Part shown: piece by piece, positions 9,262 through 18,676 of the stretch | How positions within the stretch are numbered: the stretch's first letter is position 1 | How the letters are laid out: the number at the start of each line of letters is the position of its first letter | Source: Candidatus Rokuibacteriota bacterium | GTDB taxonomy: Bacteria; Methylomirabilota; Methylomirabilia; Rokubacteriales; CSP1-6 | Length of the DNA stretch: 64,000 nt | NCBI GenBank assembly: GCA_016188005.1 | Contig: JACPIQ010000056.1 | Span: 1 to 64,000 of the forward strand | Direction of reading: 5' to 3' | Translations under genes and position numbers: made by a program | The notes under the pieces: generated by a model | The model's database searches: none | What the model was told of the DNA's origin: nothing | Seen by the model: the letters and a program-made list of their open reading frames with translations, nothing else

Positions 9262-9921
9262 ATGGCCGCTGCTGAGTCGTTCGTGTTCCAGGGGTGCGTC
9301 CAGGTCTGCGAGCTCGTCTCCTGCGACGCGCACGACCTGCGCGAGCTCCTGGAGCAGATCCGGCGCGTGCCGGCCGAGTCCATCTTCTGTCACACGTCCG
9401 TCCTGCTGGTGCACCGTCCCCCGCTGCTGGACGCCTACCCCAACGACTTCGCGCTGTGGACGGACGTCGAGCTCCGCGATCGGCGGCTCACCGAGCGTCT
9501 CGCCGCCATCGATCCATTCCAGCTCGGATCCATCGAGGCCGTGCGGGCCGAGCTGGTCTCGACGATCGAGCACCATCTGCAGCAGCTGCCGGCGGCGCCG
9601 CCCCGAGCGGGACAGCCGTTCCAGTTCCTACAGTACCACCTCGTGCCGGTCCCCACCGGGCACCAGGCCCGGACCCTCCGGGAGTTCCGGGATGCCCTGG
9701 CCGAGGTGGACGTGAGCGCCCTCTTCTTCCACACCGTCGAGGCGCGCTACCGGCTCGGTCGCGGCCGGGGCGACTTCGCCGAGTGGATCGACACCGCGCT
9801 CGGGCGGCACGAGCTGGCCGAGCGTCTGGGCCACATCGATCCCTACGCGGGCACGCTGGAGCGGGTCCGGGAGCGGCATCTCATCGCGCTGAACCGGGCC
9901 CTGGAGGAGGGGGACCAATAG
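9262..9921 (+). CDS. DUF5752 family protein with internal duplication
   Basis: 219 residues, cytosolic. Two homologous halves are visible: residues ~7-106 (RELLEQIRRV, FCHT, NDFALWTD, ERLAAIDP) and ~120-214 (REFRDALAEV, FFHT, GDFAEWID, ERLGHIDP). The pattern Phe-x-His-Thr, then a Phe-Ala-x-Trp segment and an Arg-Leu...Ile-Asp-Pro segment, repeats in order. Start at ATG 9262 (MAAAESF) after a G-rich site; its TAG overlaps the GTG of the TreT-like gene by one base, so the two are coupled. Function unknown. First gene of the operon that continues to maltokinase; this placement suggests a role in alpha-glucan or trehalose metabolism. Confidence 0.75.
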   Translation: MAAAESFVFQGCVQVCELVSCDAHDLRELLEQIRRVPAESIFCHTSVLLVHRPPLLDAYPNDFALWTDVELRDRRLTERLAAIDPFQLGSIEAVRAELVSTIEHHLQQLPAAPPRAGQPFQFLQYHLVPVPTGHQARTLREFRDALAEVDVSALFFHTVEARYRLGRGRGDFAEWIDTALGRHELAERLGHIDPYAGTLERVRERHLIALNRALEEGDQ

Positions 9922-11120
9922 TGCCGAACGGGCTCGCCGTCAAGCTGGACGACTACCGGGCGGTGGCCCCGCGCGGCTCCGTGGACTTCCTGCTGCGCAT
10001 CGCCGAGCGGCTGCGAGGGCGCCGTCTGGTCGAGGTGAGCGAGTCCCGGTACGGCGGCGGCGCCGTCGAGATGCTGAAGCGGCTCGTCCCGATCCTCAAC
10101 GACCTGGGCATCGAGACGAGCTGGGAGGTGGTCATCGGCACCGCCGACTTCGACGCCACCGTCCGCGCCGTCGCCAAGGGCCTCGCGGGCATCGAACAGG
10201 TGGTCACCGAGGCGATGCTCGAGCGCCTCCACGCCACGTGCGCCGGCAATGCGCGGCGCCTCCCGCTCGACGCCGATCTCGTGATGGTCCACGACACGGC
10301 GGCGCTGCTGCTCGTGGAGGGACGGCCGGCGGCCGGGCGCTGGGTGTGGCGCTACCACGGCGACCTCTCGTCGCCGCAGCCACAGCTGTGGAACGCCCTG
10401 CGGCCGGTCGTCGAGAAGTACGACGCCGTGGTCTTCTCCATCGCGAAGTTCGCCGCACCGCTGACCACGCGGCGCTTCCTCATCGCGCCCTCGATCGACC
10501 CGCTCTCCGAGCGCAACCGCGAGATGTCGCGCGCCGAGCAGGGCCGGCACCTGGAGCGGCTCGGTGTCCGTGCGGACAAGCCGATCCTCCTGCAGGTGGG
10601 CCCCTTCGAGCGCCTCCAGGATCCGCTCGGGGTGGTGAACGCGTACCGCCTCGTGCAGAAGCACCACGACGTGCGGCTGGTGCTCGCCGGCCCGGCGCCG
10701 GGGCCGGGAGGCGTGCTGGCGGAGGCGCAGGAGGCGGCGAGCCAGGACCCCGACATCACGGTGGTCGTCCTGCCCCCGGACCCGCAGCAGGAGCTCAACG
10801 CGCTCGAGCGGGCCGCGACGATCGTGCTGCAGAAGCCGCTCATGACGGACTTCGGCGCCGACGTGGCGGCCGCCATGTGGAAAGGCAAGCCGGTCGTCGG
10901 CAGCCTGGCCGGCGGCATCCCCTCCCAGATCGTGTCCCGGGTCACGGGATATACGGTGGAGACCGTCGAAGGCGCGGCGTTCCGCATCCGACACCTGCTG
11001 AACAACCCGGAGATGATCGGCCGCATGGGAGCGGCCGGCCGCGAGTACGTGCGGCGCAACTTTCTCATCACGCGACACCTGGGCGACTACCTGGCGCTGC
11101 TCGCCCACCTGTCCGCCTGA
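9921..11120 (+). CDS. TreT-like GT4 protein lacking catalytic residues
   Basis: 399 residues, GT-B fold, clearly related to trehalose glycosyltransferring synthase TreT: VKLDDYRAVAP at the start, SRYGGGAVEMLKRLVPILND near 42-60, RYHGDLSSPQ near 144, QDPLGVVNAYRLV near 233, and MWKGKPVVGSLAGGIPSQI near 319. True TreT, as I know the family, has an RFDPWKD nucleotide-binding segment and REGFGLT followed by TEAMWK (the EX7E motif). Here these read GPFERLQD (~227-234) and MTDFGADVAAAMWK (~308-320): the Arg, the Lys and both Glu are gone. A catalytically inactive or re-purposed paralogue is therefore likely. GTG start at 9921 is fused to the DUF5752 stop (TAGTG). Confidence 0.75.
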   Translation: MPNGLAVKLDDYRAVAPRGSVDFLLRIAERLRGRRLVEVSESRYGGGAVEMLKRLVPILNDLGIETSWEVVIGTADFDATVRAVAKGLAGIEQVVTEAMLERLHATCAGNARRLPLDADLVMVHDTAALLLVEGRPAAGRWVWRYHGDLSSPQPQLWNALRPVVEKYDAVVFSIAKFAAPLTTRRFLIAPSIDPLSERNREMSRAEQGRHLERLGVRADKPILLQVGPFERLQDPLGVVNAYRLVQKHHDVRLVLAGPAPGPGGVLAEAQEAASQDPDITVVVLPPDPQQELNALERAATIVLQKPLMTDFGADVAAAMWKGKPVVGSLAGGIPSQIVSRVTGYTVETVEGAAFRIRHLLNNPEMIGRMGAAGREYVRRNFLITRHLGDYLALLAHLSA

Positions 11121-11135
11121 GGGGCGCCGCAGGCC

Positions 11136-12374
11136 ATGGAGCGCACGCTGCTGACGGAGGAGGCGCAAGCCGAGATCGAGCGCATCGGCTCGGCGGACCT
11201 CGTGATCGGCGTGCCGACGACGGCGGCGACTCCGGGCCTCGCTGGCGTGGCCGCCGCCGTGCGCGCCGGGCTGGAGGCGCACTTCTCCGGCCATTCGTCC
11301 GCCGTCATCCACGTCGACCAGGCGCCCTCCGAGGAGGCGGGAGCGCTCCTCGCCCAGGGGCTCGGGGACGTGCCGGTCGTCCGGGCCCGCCCCGCCCACC
11401 CGAGCGCGGGCCCGCCGCTCCAGCTCGGGCGGGACGAGGCCGTCCGCACCACCCTCGCCGCCGCGCGCGCGCTGGGCGCACGGAGCATCGTCCTGCTCAA
11501 CGCCGAGATCGTCGGCCTCACCGCCGACTGGGTGCGCGGCCTGGCCGGCCCCGTGCTGAAGGACGACTACGGGATGGTGCTGCCGGTCTACCAGGCGAGC
11601 CGCTACGAGGGGACGCTGACCCACGCCCTGGTGGTCCCCCTGACGCGGGCGCTGTTCGGGAAGCGACTCGCCCGGCCGCTGGCGGAGGAGTTCGGCTGCT
11701 CGGCGATCGCGGTCGCCGGCTTCCTGGAGCAGGACGTCTGGGAGACCGACCTCGCCCGCAACGGCATCGAGTTCTGGCTGCCGGCCGCGGCCGTCGCGCA
11801 GGAGCTCACGATCGGCGAGGCCACGCTCGGCCCCCGGCGCATCCCCGCCCCGGCGCGGCCGGCGCCGCTCGGCGCCATCGTGGGGCGCACGGCCGGGTCC
11901 CTGTTCGCCATCGCCGAGCGGTACGAGACCCTCTGGCTCGAGCGGCACGGCTCCGAAGCGGTCCCGTGCTTCGGGCCGCGCCCCGAGCCACAGCTCGACA
12001 CCGCCCCCGACCCGGAACGGATGCTGGTCGGCTTTCGCCAGGGCGTGCGTGACCTCTTCCCGGTATGGGAACGCATCCTGGCCCCGGAGAACCTGAGCGA
12101 GGTGCTGGCGCTCAGCGACGCCGCGGTCGATGAGTTCCGCTTCTCCGACCGGCTCTGGGCTGGTGTCGTGTACGATTTCCTGCTGGCCTATCGGGCACGC
12201 GTCGTCTACCGGAGCCACGTCGCCCAGTCCCTCGCGCCGCTCTACCTGGGCCGCGTGGCCGCGGTGATCTTCGAGACCCTGAACCGGCCGCCCTCCGCCG
12301 TGACCGAGGTGACCGAGCGCCTCTGCCGCGAGTTCGAGGAGCGCAAGCCGTACCTGGTGGACCGCTGGCGATGA
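11136..12374 (+). CDS. GT81/GGS-like GT-A protein with altered DXD motif
   Basis: 412 residues. The layout follows glucosylglycerate/glucosyl-3-phosphoglycerate synthase-like GT-A proteins: ADLVIGVPTTAAT at the N-terminus, a nucleotide-binding half, then RYEGTLTH followed by VVPLTRALFGKR and PLAEEFGCSAIA. In active relatives I expect a DGGSTDG-like loop near residue 60, a DSD (metal-binding DXD), KYDGTITN, and a GGDFG segment. Here the loop reads HVDQAPSEEAG, DSD is NAE (122-124), and GGDFG is AEEFG (183-187). The metal site is therefore probably lost. It lies 15 bp after the TreT-like gene, and its stop overlaps the glgE ATG (ATGA). Confidence 0.7.
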   Translation: MERTLLTEEAQAEIERIGSADLVIGVPTTAATPGLAGVAAAVRAGLEAHFSGHSSAVIHVDQAPSEEAGALLAQGLGDVPVVRARPAHPSAGPPLQLGRDEAVRTTLAAARALGARSIVLLNAEIVGLTADWVRGLAGPVLKDDYGMVLPVYQASRYEGTLTHALVVPLTRALFGKRLARPLAEEFGCSAIAVAGFLEQDVWETDLARNGIEFWLPAAAVAQELTIGEATLGPRRIPAPARPAPLGAIVGRTAGSLFAIAERYETLWLERHGSEAVPCFGPRPEPQLDTAPDPERMLVGFRQGVRDLFPVWERILAPENLSEVLALSDAAVDEFRFSDRLWAGVVYDFLLAYRARVVYRSHVAQSLAPLYLGRVAAVIFETLNRPPSAVTEVTERLCREFEERKPYLVDRWR

Positions 12375-14371
12375 TCCCGCCGCCCCCGAGGAGAGAACGG
12401 GAGGGCTCCATCGTGATCGAGCACGTACAACCGGCCGTGGACGACGGCCGGTACCCGTGCAAGCGCGAGGTCGGGGATCACCTGGAGGTCTCGGCCGACA
12501 TCTTCAAGGAAGGGCACGACGTCCTCGAGGCGGTGGTCCTCTACCGGAGCAGCGAGGAGCCGGGCTGGAGCGAGGTGCCCATGCGCCCGCTCGACAACGA
12601 CCGCTGGAGCGGGCACTTCCCGCTCGAGCGGAACACGCGCTACCTCTTCACGGTCGAGGCGTGGACGGACGTCTTCGGCTCGTGGGTGGAGGAGATGGGG
12701 CGCCGCCTCGCCGGCGGGCAGACCGATCTCGGGAGCGAGCTGCTGGAGGGGCGAGAGCTCATGCGCCAGGCGGCGGCCCGGGCGCCGGCGGCGGACGCGG
12801 CACCGCTACGCCTGGCGCTGGAGCGGTACGACACCCTCGCCGCGCAGGCGGAGCGCCTCGACCTGCTCCTCGACCCGGGTCTCCGCCGGGCCGTCTCCCG
12901 GGCCCAGGCGCGGAAGGACCGGACCCGCCACGACCGCGCGCTCGAGGTGGTCGTGGACCGGGTGCGCGCGCGCTGGGGCGCCTGGTACGAGCTGTTTCCG
13001 CGCTCGCAGGGGACCATCCCCGGGCGGCACGGCACCTTCGACGACTGCGTCCAACGGCTGCCCGACATCCAGCGCATGGGCTTCGACGTCGTGTACCTGA
13101 CGCCGATCCACCCGATCGGGCGCACCCACCGGAAGGGCCGGAACAACAGCCTCGTGGCGGACCCCGCCGACCCGGGCAGCCCGTGGGCCATCGGCGGACC
13201 CGAGGGCGGGCACACGGCAGTCCACAAGGAGCTGGGCACCCTCGACGACTTCCGCCGCTTCCTCAAGGCCGCGCGGGGGCTCGGGATCGAGATCGCCATG
13301 GACTTCGCCATCCAGTGCTCACCCGACCACCCGTGGGTGCAGGAGCATCCGGAGTGGTTCTACCAGCGGCCGGATGGCACGATCAAGCACGCGGAAAACC
13401 CCCCGAAGAAATACCAGGACATCTACCCGGTCAATTTCTCGTGCGAGGCGTGGGAATCCCTCTGGGAGGAGCTGCGGCGCGTGGTCCTGTGCTGGGTGGA
13501 GCAAGGCGTCCGCATCTTCCGCGTGGACAACCCGCACACCAAGCCGCTGGACTTCTGGCGATGGCTGATCCGCGAGGTCCAGGACCGCCACCCCGACGTC
13601 GTCTTCCTGGCCGAGGCGTTCACCCGGCCCAAGGTCATGAAGGCCCTCGGCAAGGCCGGGTTCACCCAATCCTACACCTTCTTCACCTGGCGCAACTTCA
13701 AGGAGGAGCTCGCCGAGTACTTCGAGGAGCTCACCCGGTCGGAGATGGCGGAGTACTTCCGCGGCAATCTCTTCTGCAACACCCCCGACATCCTGCCCGA
13801 GATCCTGCAGCGCGGGGGGCCCCCCGCCTTCAAGATGCGGGCGGCGCTCGCCGCGACCCTCTCGCCGCTCTGGGGCATCTACAGCGGATACGAGCTCTGC
13901 GAGGCCGCGGCCGTGCCCGGGACCGAGGAGTACCTCGACTCGGAGAAGTACGAGATCCGCGTGCGGGACTGGGACCGGCCGGGCCACATCAAGGACTACA
14001 TCGCCCAGCTCAACCGGATCCGCCGGGAGAACCCGGCGCTCCACGGGGACCGTAACCTGCGCTTCTACGAGGCCGACAGCCCGCACATCCTCTTCTACGG
14101 CAAGATGACCGAGACGCGGGATAATGTGGTCCTGGTGGCCGTGAACCTGGATCCCTTCGCCGCCCACGAGGCGACACTGCACCTGCCGCTGGATGACCTG
14201 GGCTTCGCGCCCGAGGAGACCTACGAGCTCCACGACCTCCTCTCGGACAGCCGCCAGCTCTGCCGCGGGCCGCGACAGACCGTGACCCTGGATCCCCGGG
14301 TGTCCCCCGCCCGCGTCTACCGGCTGGAGCGGTGGCGGCGGCGCGAGCGCGACTTCCAGTACTTCTACTAG
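12371..14371 (+). CDS. glgE: Alpha-1,4-glucan:maltose-1-phosphate maltosyltransferase GlgE
   Basis: GH13_3 enzyme that extends alpha-1,4-glucan with maltosyl units from maltose-1-phosphate. 666 residues, the usual GlgE length. N-terminal Ig-like domain (VEPAVDDGRYPCKREVGD-like start, EVSADIFKEGHD), helical insert, then the barrel: YELFPRS, VYLTPIHPIGRTHRKGRNN, MDFAIQCSPDHPWV, nucleophile IFRVDNPHTKPLDFW (Asp386), acid/base VVFLAEAFTRPKVM (Glu415), GFTQSYTFFTWR, then a C-terminal beta domain. The ATG at 12371 lies in an ATGA overlap with the preceding stop; treS follows after 6 bp. With treS, maltokinase and glgM all nearby, the full GlgE pathway is encoded here. Confidence 0.95.
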   Translation: MIPPPPRREREGSIVIEHVQPAVDDGRYPCKREVGDHLEVSADIFKEGHDVLEAVVLYRSSEEPGWSEVPMRPLDNDRWSGHFPLERNTRYLFTVEAWTDVFGSWVEEMGRRLAGGQTDLGSELLEGRELMRQAAARAPAADAAPLRLALERYDTLAAQAERLDLLLDPGLRRAVSRAQARKDRTRHDRALEVVVDRVRARWGAWYELFPRSQGTIPGRHGTFDDCVQRLPDIQRMGFDVVYLTPIHPIGRTHRKGRNNSLVADPADPGSPWAIGGPEGGHTAVHKELGTLDDFRRFLKAARGLGIEIAMDFAIQCSPDHPWVQEHPEWFYQRPDGTIKHAENPPKKYQDIYPVNFSCEAWESLWEELRRVVLCWVEQGVRIFRVDNPHTKPLDFWRWLIREVQDRHPDVVFLAEAFTRPKVMKALGKAGFTQSYTFFTWRNFKEELAEYFEELTRSEMAEYFRGNLFCNTPDILPEILQRGGPPAFKMRAALAATLSPLWGIYSGYELCEAAAVPGTEEYLDSEKYEIRVRDWDRPGHIKDYIAQLNRIRRENPALHGDRNLRFYEADSPHILFYGKMTETRDNVVLVAVNLDPFAAHEATLHLPLDDLGFAPEETYELHDLLSDSRQLCRGPRQTVTLDPRVSPARVYRLERWRRRERDFQYFY

Positions 14372-14377
14372 CGCGCC

Positions 14378-16057
14378 ATGACGGTCGGCGACGGGCTCTG
14401 GCACAAGGACGCGGTCTTCTACGAGGTGCACGTCCGCGCCTTCAAGGACGGCAACGACGACGGCATCGGCGACTTCGTCGGCCTGACGAGCCAGCTCGAC
14501 TACCTCAAGGAAGTCGGCGTCGACTGCCTGTGGCTGCTCCCCTTCTTCAAGTCTCCGCTCCGCGACGACGGCTACGATGTCTCCGACTACCGCGCGATCC
14601 ACCCCGACTACGGCACGATGGACCACTTCGAGCGGTTCCTCGACGCCGCCCATGGCCGGGGCATCCGGGTGATCGCGGATCTCGTGATGAACCACACCTC
14701 GGACCAGCACGCCTGGTTCCAGGAGGCGCGCCGCGCGCCCGACTCCCCCTACCGCGGCTACTACGTGTGGAGCGACACCGATCGCGCCAACCGCGAGGCG
14801 CGCATCATCTTCGTGGACGCGGAGGCGTCGAACTGGTCCTGGGACCCGGTCGCGAAGGCGTACTACTGGCACCGGTTCTTCCACCATCAACCCGACCTGA
14901 ACTACGACAACCCGGCCGTCAGGCAGGAGATGCTGGACGTCATGGCCTTCTGGCTCGACAAGGGGCTGGACGGCTTCCGCTGCGACGCCGTGCCCTATCT
15001 CTTCGAGCGCGAAGGGACGACCTGCGAGAATCTGCCCGAGACCCACGCCTTGCTCAAGGACATCCGCCGGTGGATGGACACCCGCTACACGGGACGGATC
15101 CTGCTGGCCGAGGCGAATCAGTGGCCGACGGACGTACGCGCCTACTTCGGCGACGCGGACGAGTTCCACATGGCGTTCCACTTCCCGCTGATGCCGCGCA
15201 TCTTCCTGGCCGTGCGCCACGCCGACCGCCGGCCCATCACCGACATCTTCATCCACACTCCCGAGATCCCCGCCGCCTGCCAGTGGGGCCTCTTCCTCCG
15301 CAACCACGACGAGCTGACGCTCGAGATGGTGAGCGAGGACGAACGCCGTCACCTCTACTACGCCTATGGTGACGACCCGAGGATGCGATTGAATCTCGGG
15401 ATCCGGCGCCGGCTGGCGCCGCTGCTCGACAACGATCGGCGGAAGATCGAGCTGCTCACGGCCCTGCTCTTCACCTTGCCGGGCAGCCCGATCCTCTACT
15501 ACGGCGACGAGATGGGCATGGGCGACAACATTTACCTCGGCGACCGCAACGGCGTCCGCACGCCCATGCAGTGGACCGGCGACCGCAACGCGGGCTTCTC
15601 CCACGCTGACACCGCGCGACTCTACCTGCCCCTCATCGTGGATCCCGTCTACGGCTACCAGGCCATCAACGTCGAGGCGCAGCTCCGCACGCCCTCCTCG
15701 CTGCTGAAGTGGATGAAGCGCATCATCGCGGTCCGCAAGAAGACCCGCGTGTTCGGGCGCGGGAGCTTGCATTTCCTGCGCCCGGCCAACGAGAGCGTCC
15801 TGGCCCACGTGCGGTCGTACGAGGGGGAGACCGTCCTCGCCGTGCACAACCTCTCGAGCGCGGCGCAGCCCGTCGAGCTGGACCTGCGCCCCTGGAAGGG
15901 CTACATGCCGATCGAGATGCTCGGCGAGAGCCGGTTCCCCACCATCGGCGAGCTGCCGTACTTCATCAGCCTCGCGCCGTACGGCTACTACTGGTTCCGG
16001 CTCCAGTCGCCGTCGCCCGATCAGCTCTTCTATGGCATCGAGTTCGCCCCGCTCTAG
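14378..16057 (+). CDS. treS: Trehalose synthase TreS (maltose/trehalose isomerase)
   Basis: GH13_16 enzyme interconverting maltose and trehalose. 559 residues. Motifs: [20 protein letters not shown] at the start, [31 protein letters not shown], nucleophile [16 protein letters not shown] (Asp203), acid/base LLAEANQWP (Glu245), [29 protein letters not shown] and [15 protein letters not shown]. In this pathway it supplies maltose to the maltokinase encoded immediately downstream; the two genes overlap by 26 bp, replacing the TreS-Mak fusion seen in many bacteria. Start ATG 14378 lies 6 bp after glgE. Confidence 0.95.
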   Translation: MTVGDGLWHKDAVFYEVHVRAFKDGNDDGIGDFVGLTSQLDYLKEVGVDCLWLLPFFKSPLRDDGYDVSDYRAIHPDYGTMDHFERFLDAAHGRGIRVIADLVMNHTSDQHAWFQEARRAPDSPYRGYYVWSDTDRANREARIIFVDAEASNWSWDPVAKAYYWHRFFHHQPDLNYDNPAVRQEMLDVMAFWLDKGLDGFRCDAVPYLFEREGTTCENLPETHALLKDIRRWMDTRYTGRILLAEANQWPTDVRAYFGDADEFHMAFHFPLMPRIFLAVRHADRRPITDIFIHTPEIPAACQWGLFLRNHDELTLEMVSEDERRHLYYAYGDDPRMRLNLGIRRRLAPLLDNDRRKIELLTALLFTLPGSPILYYGDEMGMGDNIYLGDRNGVRTPMQWTGDRNAGFSHADTARLYLPLIVDPVYGYQAINVEAQLRTPSSLLKWMKRIIAVRKKTRVFGRGSLHFLRPANESVLAHVRSYEGETVLAVHNLSSAAQPVELDLRPWKGYMPIEMLGESRFPTIGELPYFISLAPYGYYWFRLQSPSPDQLFYGIEFAPL

Positions 16058-17576
16058 CGCCGCCGCGGTCGTGCAGTACCTGGCGGGGCCCGGCGCGACG
16101 GGGCTCCGTGCCTTCGTCGAGCGCCAGCGCTGGTTCGCCGCCAAGGCGCGTGGCCTCGGGGTGGTGCGCGTGGAGGACTGGGCCGCGCTCCGCGCCGAGC
16201 CCCCGCTCGTCCTGCTGCTGGTCCGCGCGGATGACGATCGCTACTACGTGCCGGTGACGGTCGGGCGCTCGCCAGCGGGCGGCGACCGGACGATCGGCCC
16301 GGTCGGCGCCGAGATGCTCTACGACGCGCACTGGGACCCGGACTTCGGCCGCTGGCTCCTGAAGGCGATCTCCTCCCGCCGCACGCTGCCGGGGACCAGG
16401 GGGGTCTTCCGCTGCGCGGCGATGGAGCCGTGGGGCGGCCCGTCGGGGGACGAGATGGAGACCCTGCCGGCCACCCCCCACGCCGGGGAGCAGAGCAACA
16501 CGTCGATCGTCTTCGACCGGCGCCTGATCCTCAAGTCCGTCCGGCGACTGCAGGCAGGCACCAATCCGGAGTTCGAGATGCTGCACTTCCTGGGGGGCCG
16601 CGCACGCTTCCCCCACGCGCCGCGGCTCGCGGGCTGGGTGGAGTATGCCGGCGACGGCGAGGCGACGACACTCGCGCTCCTCCAGCAGTTCGTCGTCAAC
16701 ACCGGGGATGGCTGGACGCATGCCCTGGCGCGCCTCGGCCGCCTCTGCGACGCGCTCGATGCCGAGCCCGCGACACCCGGCGAGGTCGAGCCGCGCATGG
16801 CCACGCTCGGCGCCGATCTCCTCGCCGAGATCCACCAGCTGGGCGCCGTGACCGGCGGGCTCCACGCGGCGCTCGCCTCGGATCCGTCGCTGCCGGACTT
16901 CCGTCCCGAGGCGATCACCCCCGCGGATGCCAGCCGCTGGGGGCGCGGCATCGTGCAGGATCTCGAGCGCCTGGCGGCCGACCTGGAGGCGGCCTCCTCA
17001 CGGCCTCCCGAGGGGGACCGGGCGGCGCTCGCCCAGCTCCTCGGCGGGCGCGGGCGTATTGAGCGGGCCGCGGAGGAGCTGTGCCTCCTCGCCGACGGCA
17101 TGACGCACAAGATCCGCTGCCACGGCGACTACCACCTGGGACAGGTGCTCAAGACCGCCGAGAGCTTCGTCGTCATCGACTTCGAGGGGGAGCCGGCCCG
17201 CTCCCTGGCGGAGCGGCGCGCCAAGCACTGCCCGCTGCGGGACGTGGCCGGGATGCTCCGGTCCTTCGACTATGCGGCCCATACCACGCTCCTGGCCCGG
17301 CCCTTGGACCGGCGGGAGCGGCTGCGCCCCTGGCTCCAGGTGTGGGAGCGGCTGGCCGCCCGCGACTTCATCGAGGGCTACGTGCCGGCGGCCGGGAAGA
17401 GCCCGGTCCGCCTCCTGCCGCCTTCCGCGGAGGGGGTCCGGCGGGCCTGCGCGGCCTTCGAGCTCGAGAAGGCGTGCTACGAGCTCCGCTACGAGCTCAA
17501 CAACCGGCCGGATTGGACCTTCATTCCCCTGGCCGGCATCTCGCGTATTTTGGGAGCGACGCGCGGAGACCGCTGA
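16032..17576 (+). CDS. mak: Maltokinase (Mak/Pep2-like)
   Basis: 514-residue kinase that phosphorylates maltose at C1 with ATP, giving maltose-1-phosphate for GlgE. The N-terminal cap contains [12 protein letters not shown], the [11 protein letters not shown] segment (~155) and [10 protein letters not shown] with the ATP-binding Lys. The phosphotransferase core has the catalytic loop [12 protein letters not shown] (Asp366) and the metal-binding VVIDFEGEP (Asp383), then [15 protein letters not shown]. These are characteristic of Mak and of the C-terminal half of TreS-Mak fusions. It overlaps the end of treS by 26 bp and is the last gene of the operon; the next gene is on the opposite strand. 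Confidence 0.92.
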   Translation: MASSSPRSSAAAVVQYLAGPGATGLRAFVERQRWFAAKARGLGVVRVEDWAALRAEPPLVLLLVRADDDRYYVPVTVGRSPAGGDRTIGPVGAEMLYDAHWDPDFGRWLLKAISSRRTLPGTRGVFRCAAMEPWGGPSGDEMETLPATPHAGEQSNTSIVFDRRLILKSVRRLQAGTNPEFEMLHFLGGRARFPHAPRLAGWVEYAGDGEATTLALLQQFVVNTGDGWTHALARLGRLCDALDAEPATPGEVEPRMATLGADLLAEIHQLGAVTGGLHAALASDPSLPDFRPEAITPADASRWGRGIVQDLERLAADLEAASSRPPEGDRAALAQLLGGRGRIERAAEELCLLADGMTHKIRCHGDYHLGQVLKTAESFVVIDFEGEPARSLAERRAKHCPLRDVAGMLRSFDYAAHTTLLARPLDRRERLRPWLQVWERLAARDFIEGYVPAAGKSPVRLLPPSAEGVRRACAAFELEKACYELRYELNNRPDWTFIPLAGISRILGATRGDR

Positions 17577-17658
17577 CAGCCAGGAGTTCGACTCCGACGG
17601 GCGCCGCGCCGTTCTCGCACGGCGGGACCGGATGGCGACCCGGCCGATGAGAGGACCA

Positions 17659-18630
17659 TCAGCGGAAGATGGGCACCTCGAATCGACGCCCATGGACGGC
17701 GACGCGCACCCGCAGATCCCCCGTGGACCCATCGCCGGCCGGGTCCCTGCCGCGGTACGCTCCGGGCTCTGAAACCGGGCTGAGGGGGACCTCCCGCCGT
17801 GTTCCGTCGGAGAGCACCGTGAGGAGGGAAACGCTGGCAGCCTCCACGGGCTGGCCGTCGGCGTCCCGCACGCGCGCGGTGTAGACGATGCTCCGGCTGG
17901 CGCCTTGCCCTTCGCGCCGGCTGGCGAGTTCGACGCTGGGCAGCCCCGGGAAGACGGGCCCACGATCGACGGGGCCTTCGAGGACCGGGCCCGCCGATGC
18001 CCCGGGAGCCGCTGTGGCGAGCCGTCCCGGAAGCGAGGGACCCGGCACGCTCGGGACCCTGCTCCCTGGCGCGGGTGCTGGCGAGACGCGTGTCTCCCCG
18101 CCGGACGCGGCGGCGGGGGCCGACGGATCGGCGGGGGCGGCTTCCGGCAAGGCGGCGGTGAGCGGCGGATCGGCGGGGGCGGGGGCGGCCTCCGGCATGG
18201 GCGCCGGCGTGATCGCCCGGGACGGGTCCGCCACCTCCCGCGGCGGCCCGAGCGCCACGGCGCCCAGCGCGACGATGGCTACGCCGAGGACTGCCAGCGC
18301 CAGCATCAGCGGCCATCGGACGACCTCCCGGAGGCGCTCGGCCTCGGGTTCCCGCGCCACCACCAGCACTCGCTCACGAGCGAGGGACCGCTGCGGCGGC
18401 TCTGGCAGACAGACGTACGGCTGTGTGCGCAGGGTCGCCTCGACCTCTTGCCGGTTCCGACGCTCGAGGCCCGTCGACCGGGCCACGCTGTCGGGCGCGC
18501 CGGGCTCCCGGCGCCGGTCCAGGACGACCTCCATCTCGCCGGGCGGGGAGGCGTCCGGGGCCAGGGCAACCATCAGGTAGCCCGCCAGCAGCGGATGATC
18601 GCGCGATACGATGCAGATATATCGGGCCAT
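17659..18630 (-). CDS. Membrane-anchored protein with Pro/Ala-rich linker and Ig-like C-terminus
   Basis: 323 residues, not recognised by name. N-terminal ~95 residues look like a small cytoplasmic domain (ARYICIVSRDHPLLAGYLMV). One TM helix follows at ~108-126 (PLMLALAVLGVAIVALGAVA), then a low-complexity Pro/Ala/Gly linker to ~220, and an extracytoplasmic domain near the end (IVYTARVRDADGQPVEAASV) with an Ig-like/YtkA-FixH-like pattern. GGAGG nine bases before the ATG at 18628-18630 supports the start. The linker contains a 17-bp direct repeat (18124-18140 and 18166-18182). It converges with the maltokinase gene across 82 bp. Confidence 0.55.
   Translation of the reverse strand: MARYICIVSRDHPLLAGYLMVALAPDASPPGEMEVVLDRRREPGAPDSVARSTGLERRNRQEVEATLRTQPYVCLPEPPQRSLARERVLVVAREPEAERLREVVRWPLMLALAVLGVAIVALGAVALGPPREVADPSRAITPAPMPEAAPAPADPPLTAALPEAAPADPSAPAAASGGETRVSPAPAPGSRVPSVPGPSLPGRLATAAPGASAGPVLEGPVDRGPVFPGLPSVELASRREGQGASRSIVYTARVRDADGQPVEAASVSLLTVLSDGTRREVPLSPVSEPGAYRGRDPAGDGSTGDLRVRVAVHGRRFEVPIFR
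18124..18182. repeat. Direct repeat in linker-coding sequence
   Basis: The 17-bp string CGGATCGGCGGGGGCGG occurs at 18124-18140 and again at 18166-18182, a 42-bp period. It encodes the Pro-Ala-Asp-Pro repeats of the low-complexity linker and probably arose by slippage. Confidence 0.7.
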
Positions 18631-18676
18631 GGGCGGCGGCCTCCGTTCAGGCGTCGGTCGACCTCGGACCGCTCGA

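Noticed and set aside
9921-11120. Functional TreT trehalose synthase
   Set aside because: The nucleotide-binding Arg/Lys and both EX7E glutamates expected in TreT are replaced, so I report it only as TreT-like.
13319-16144. A 941-codon open frame on the minus strand
   Set aside because: It lies antisense to glgE, treS and maltokinase, whose catalytic motifs are intact on the plus strand; its composition is a GC-skewed mirror of those genes.
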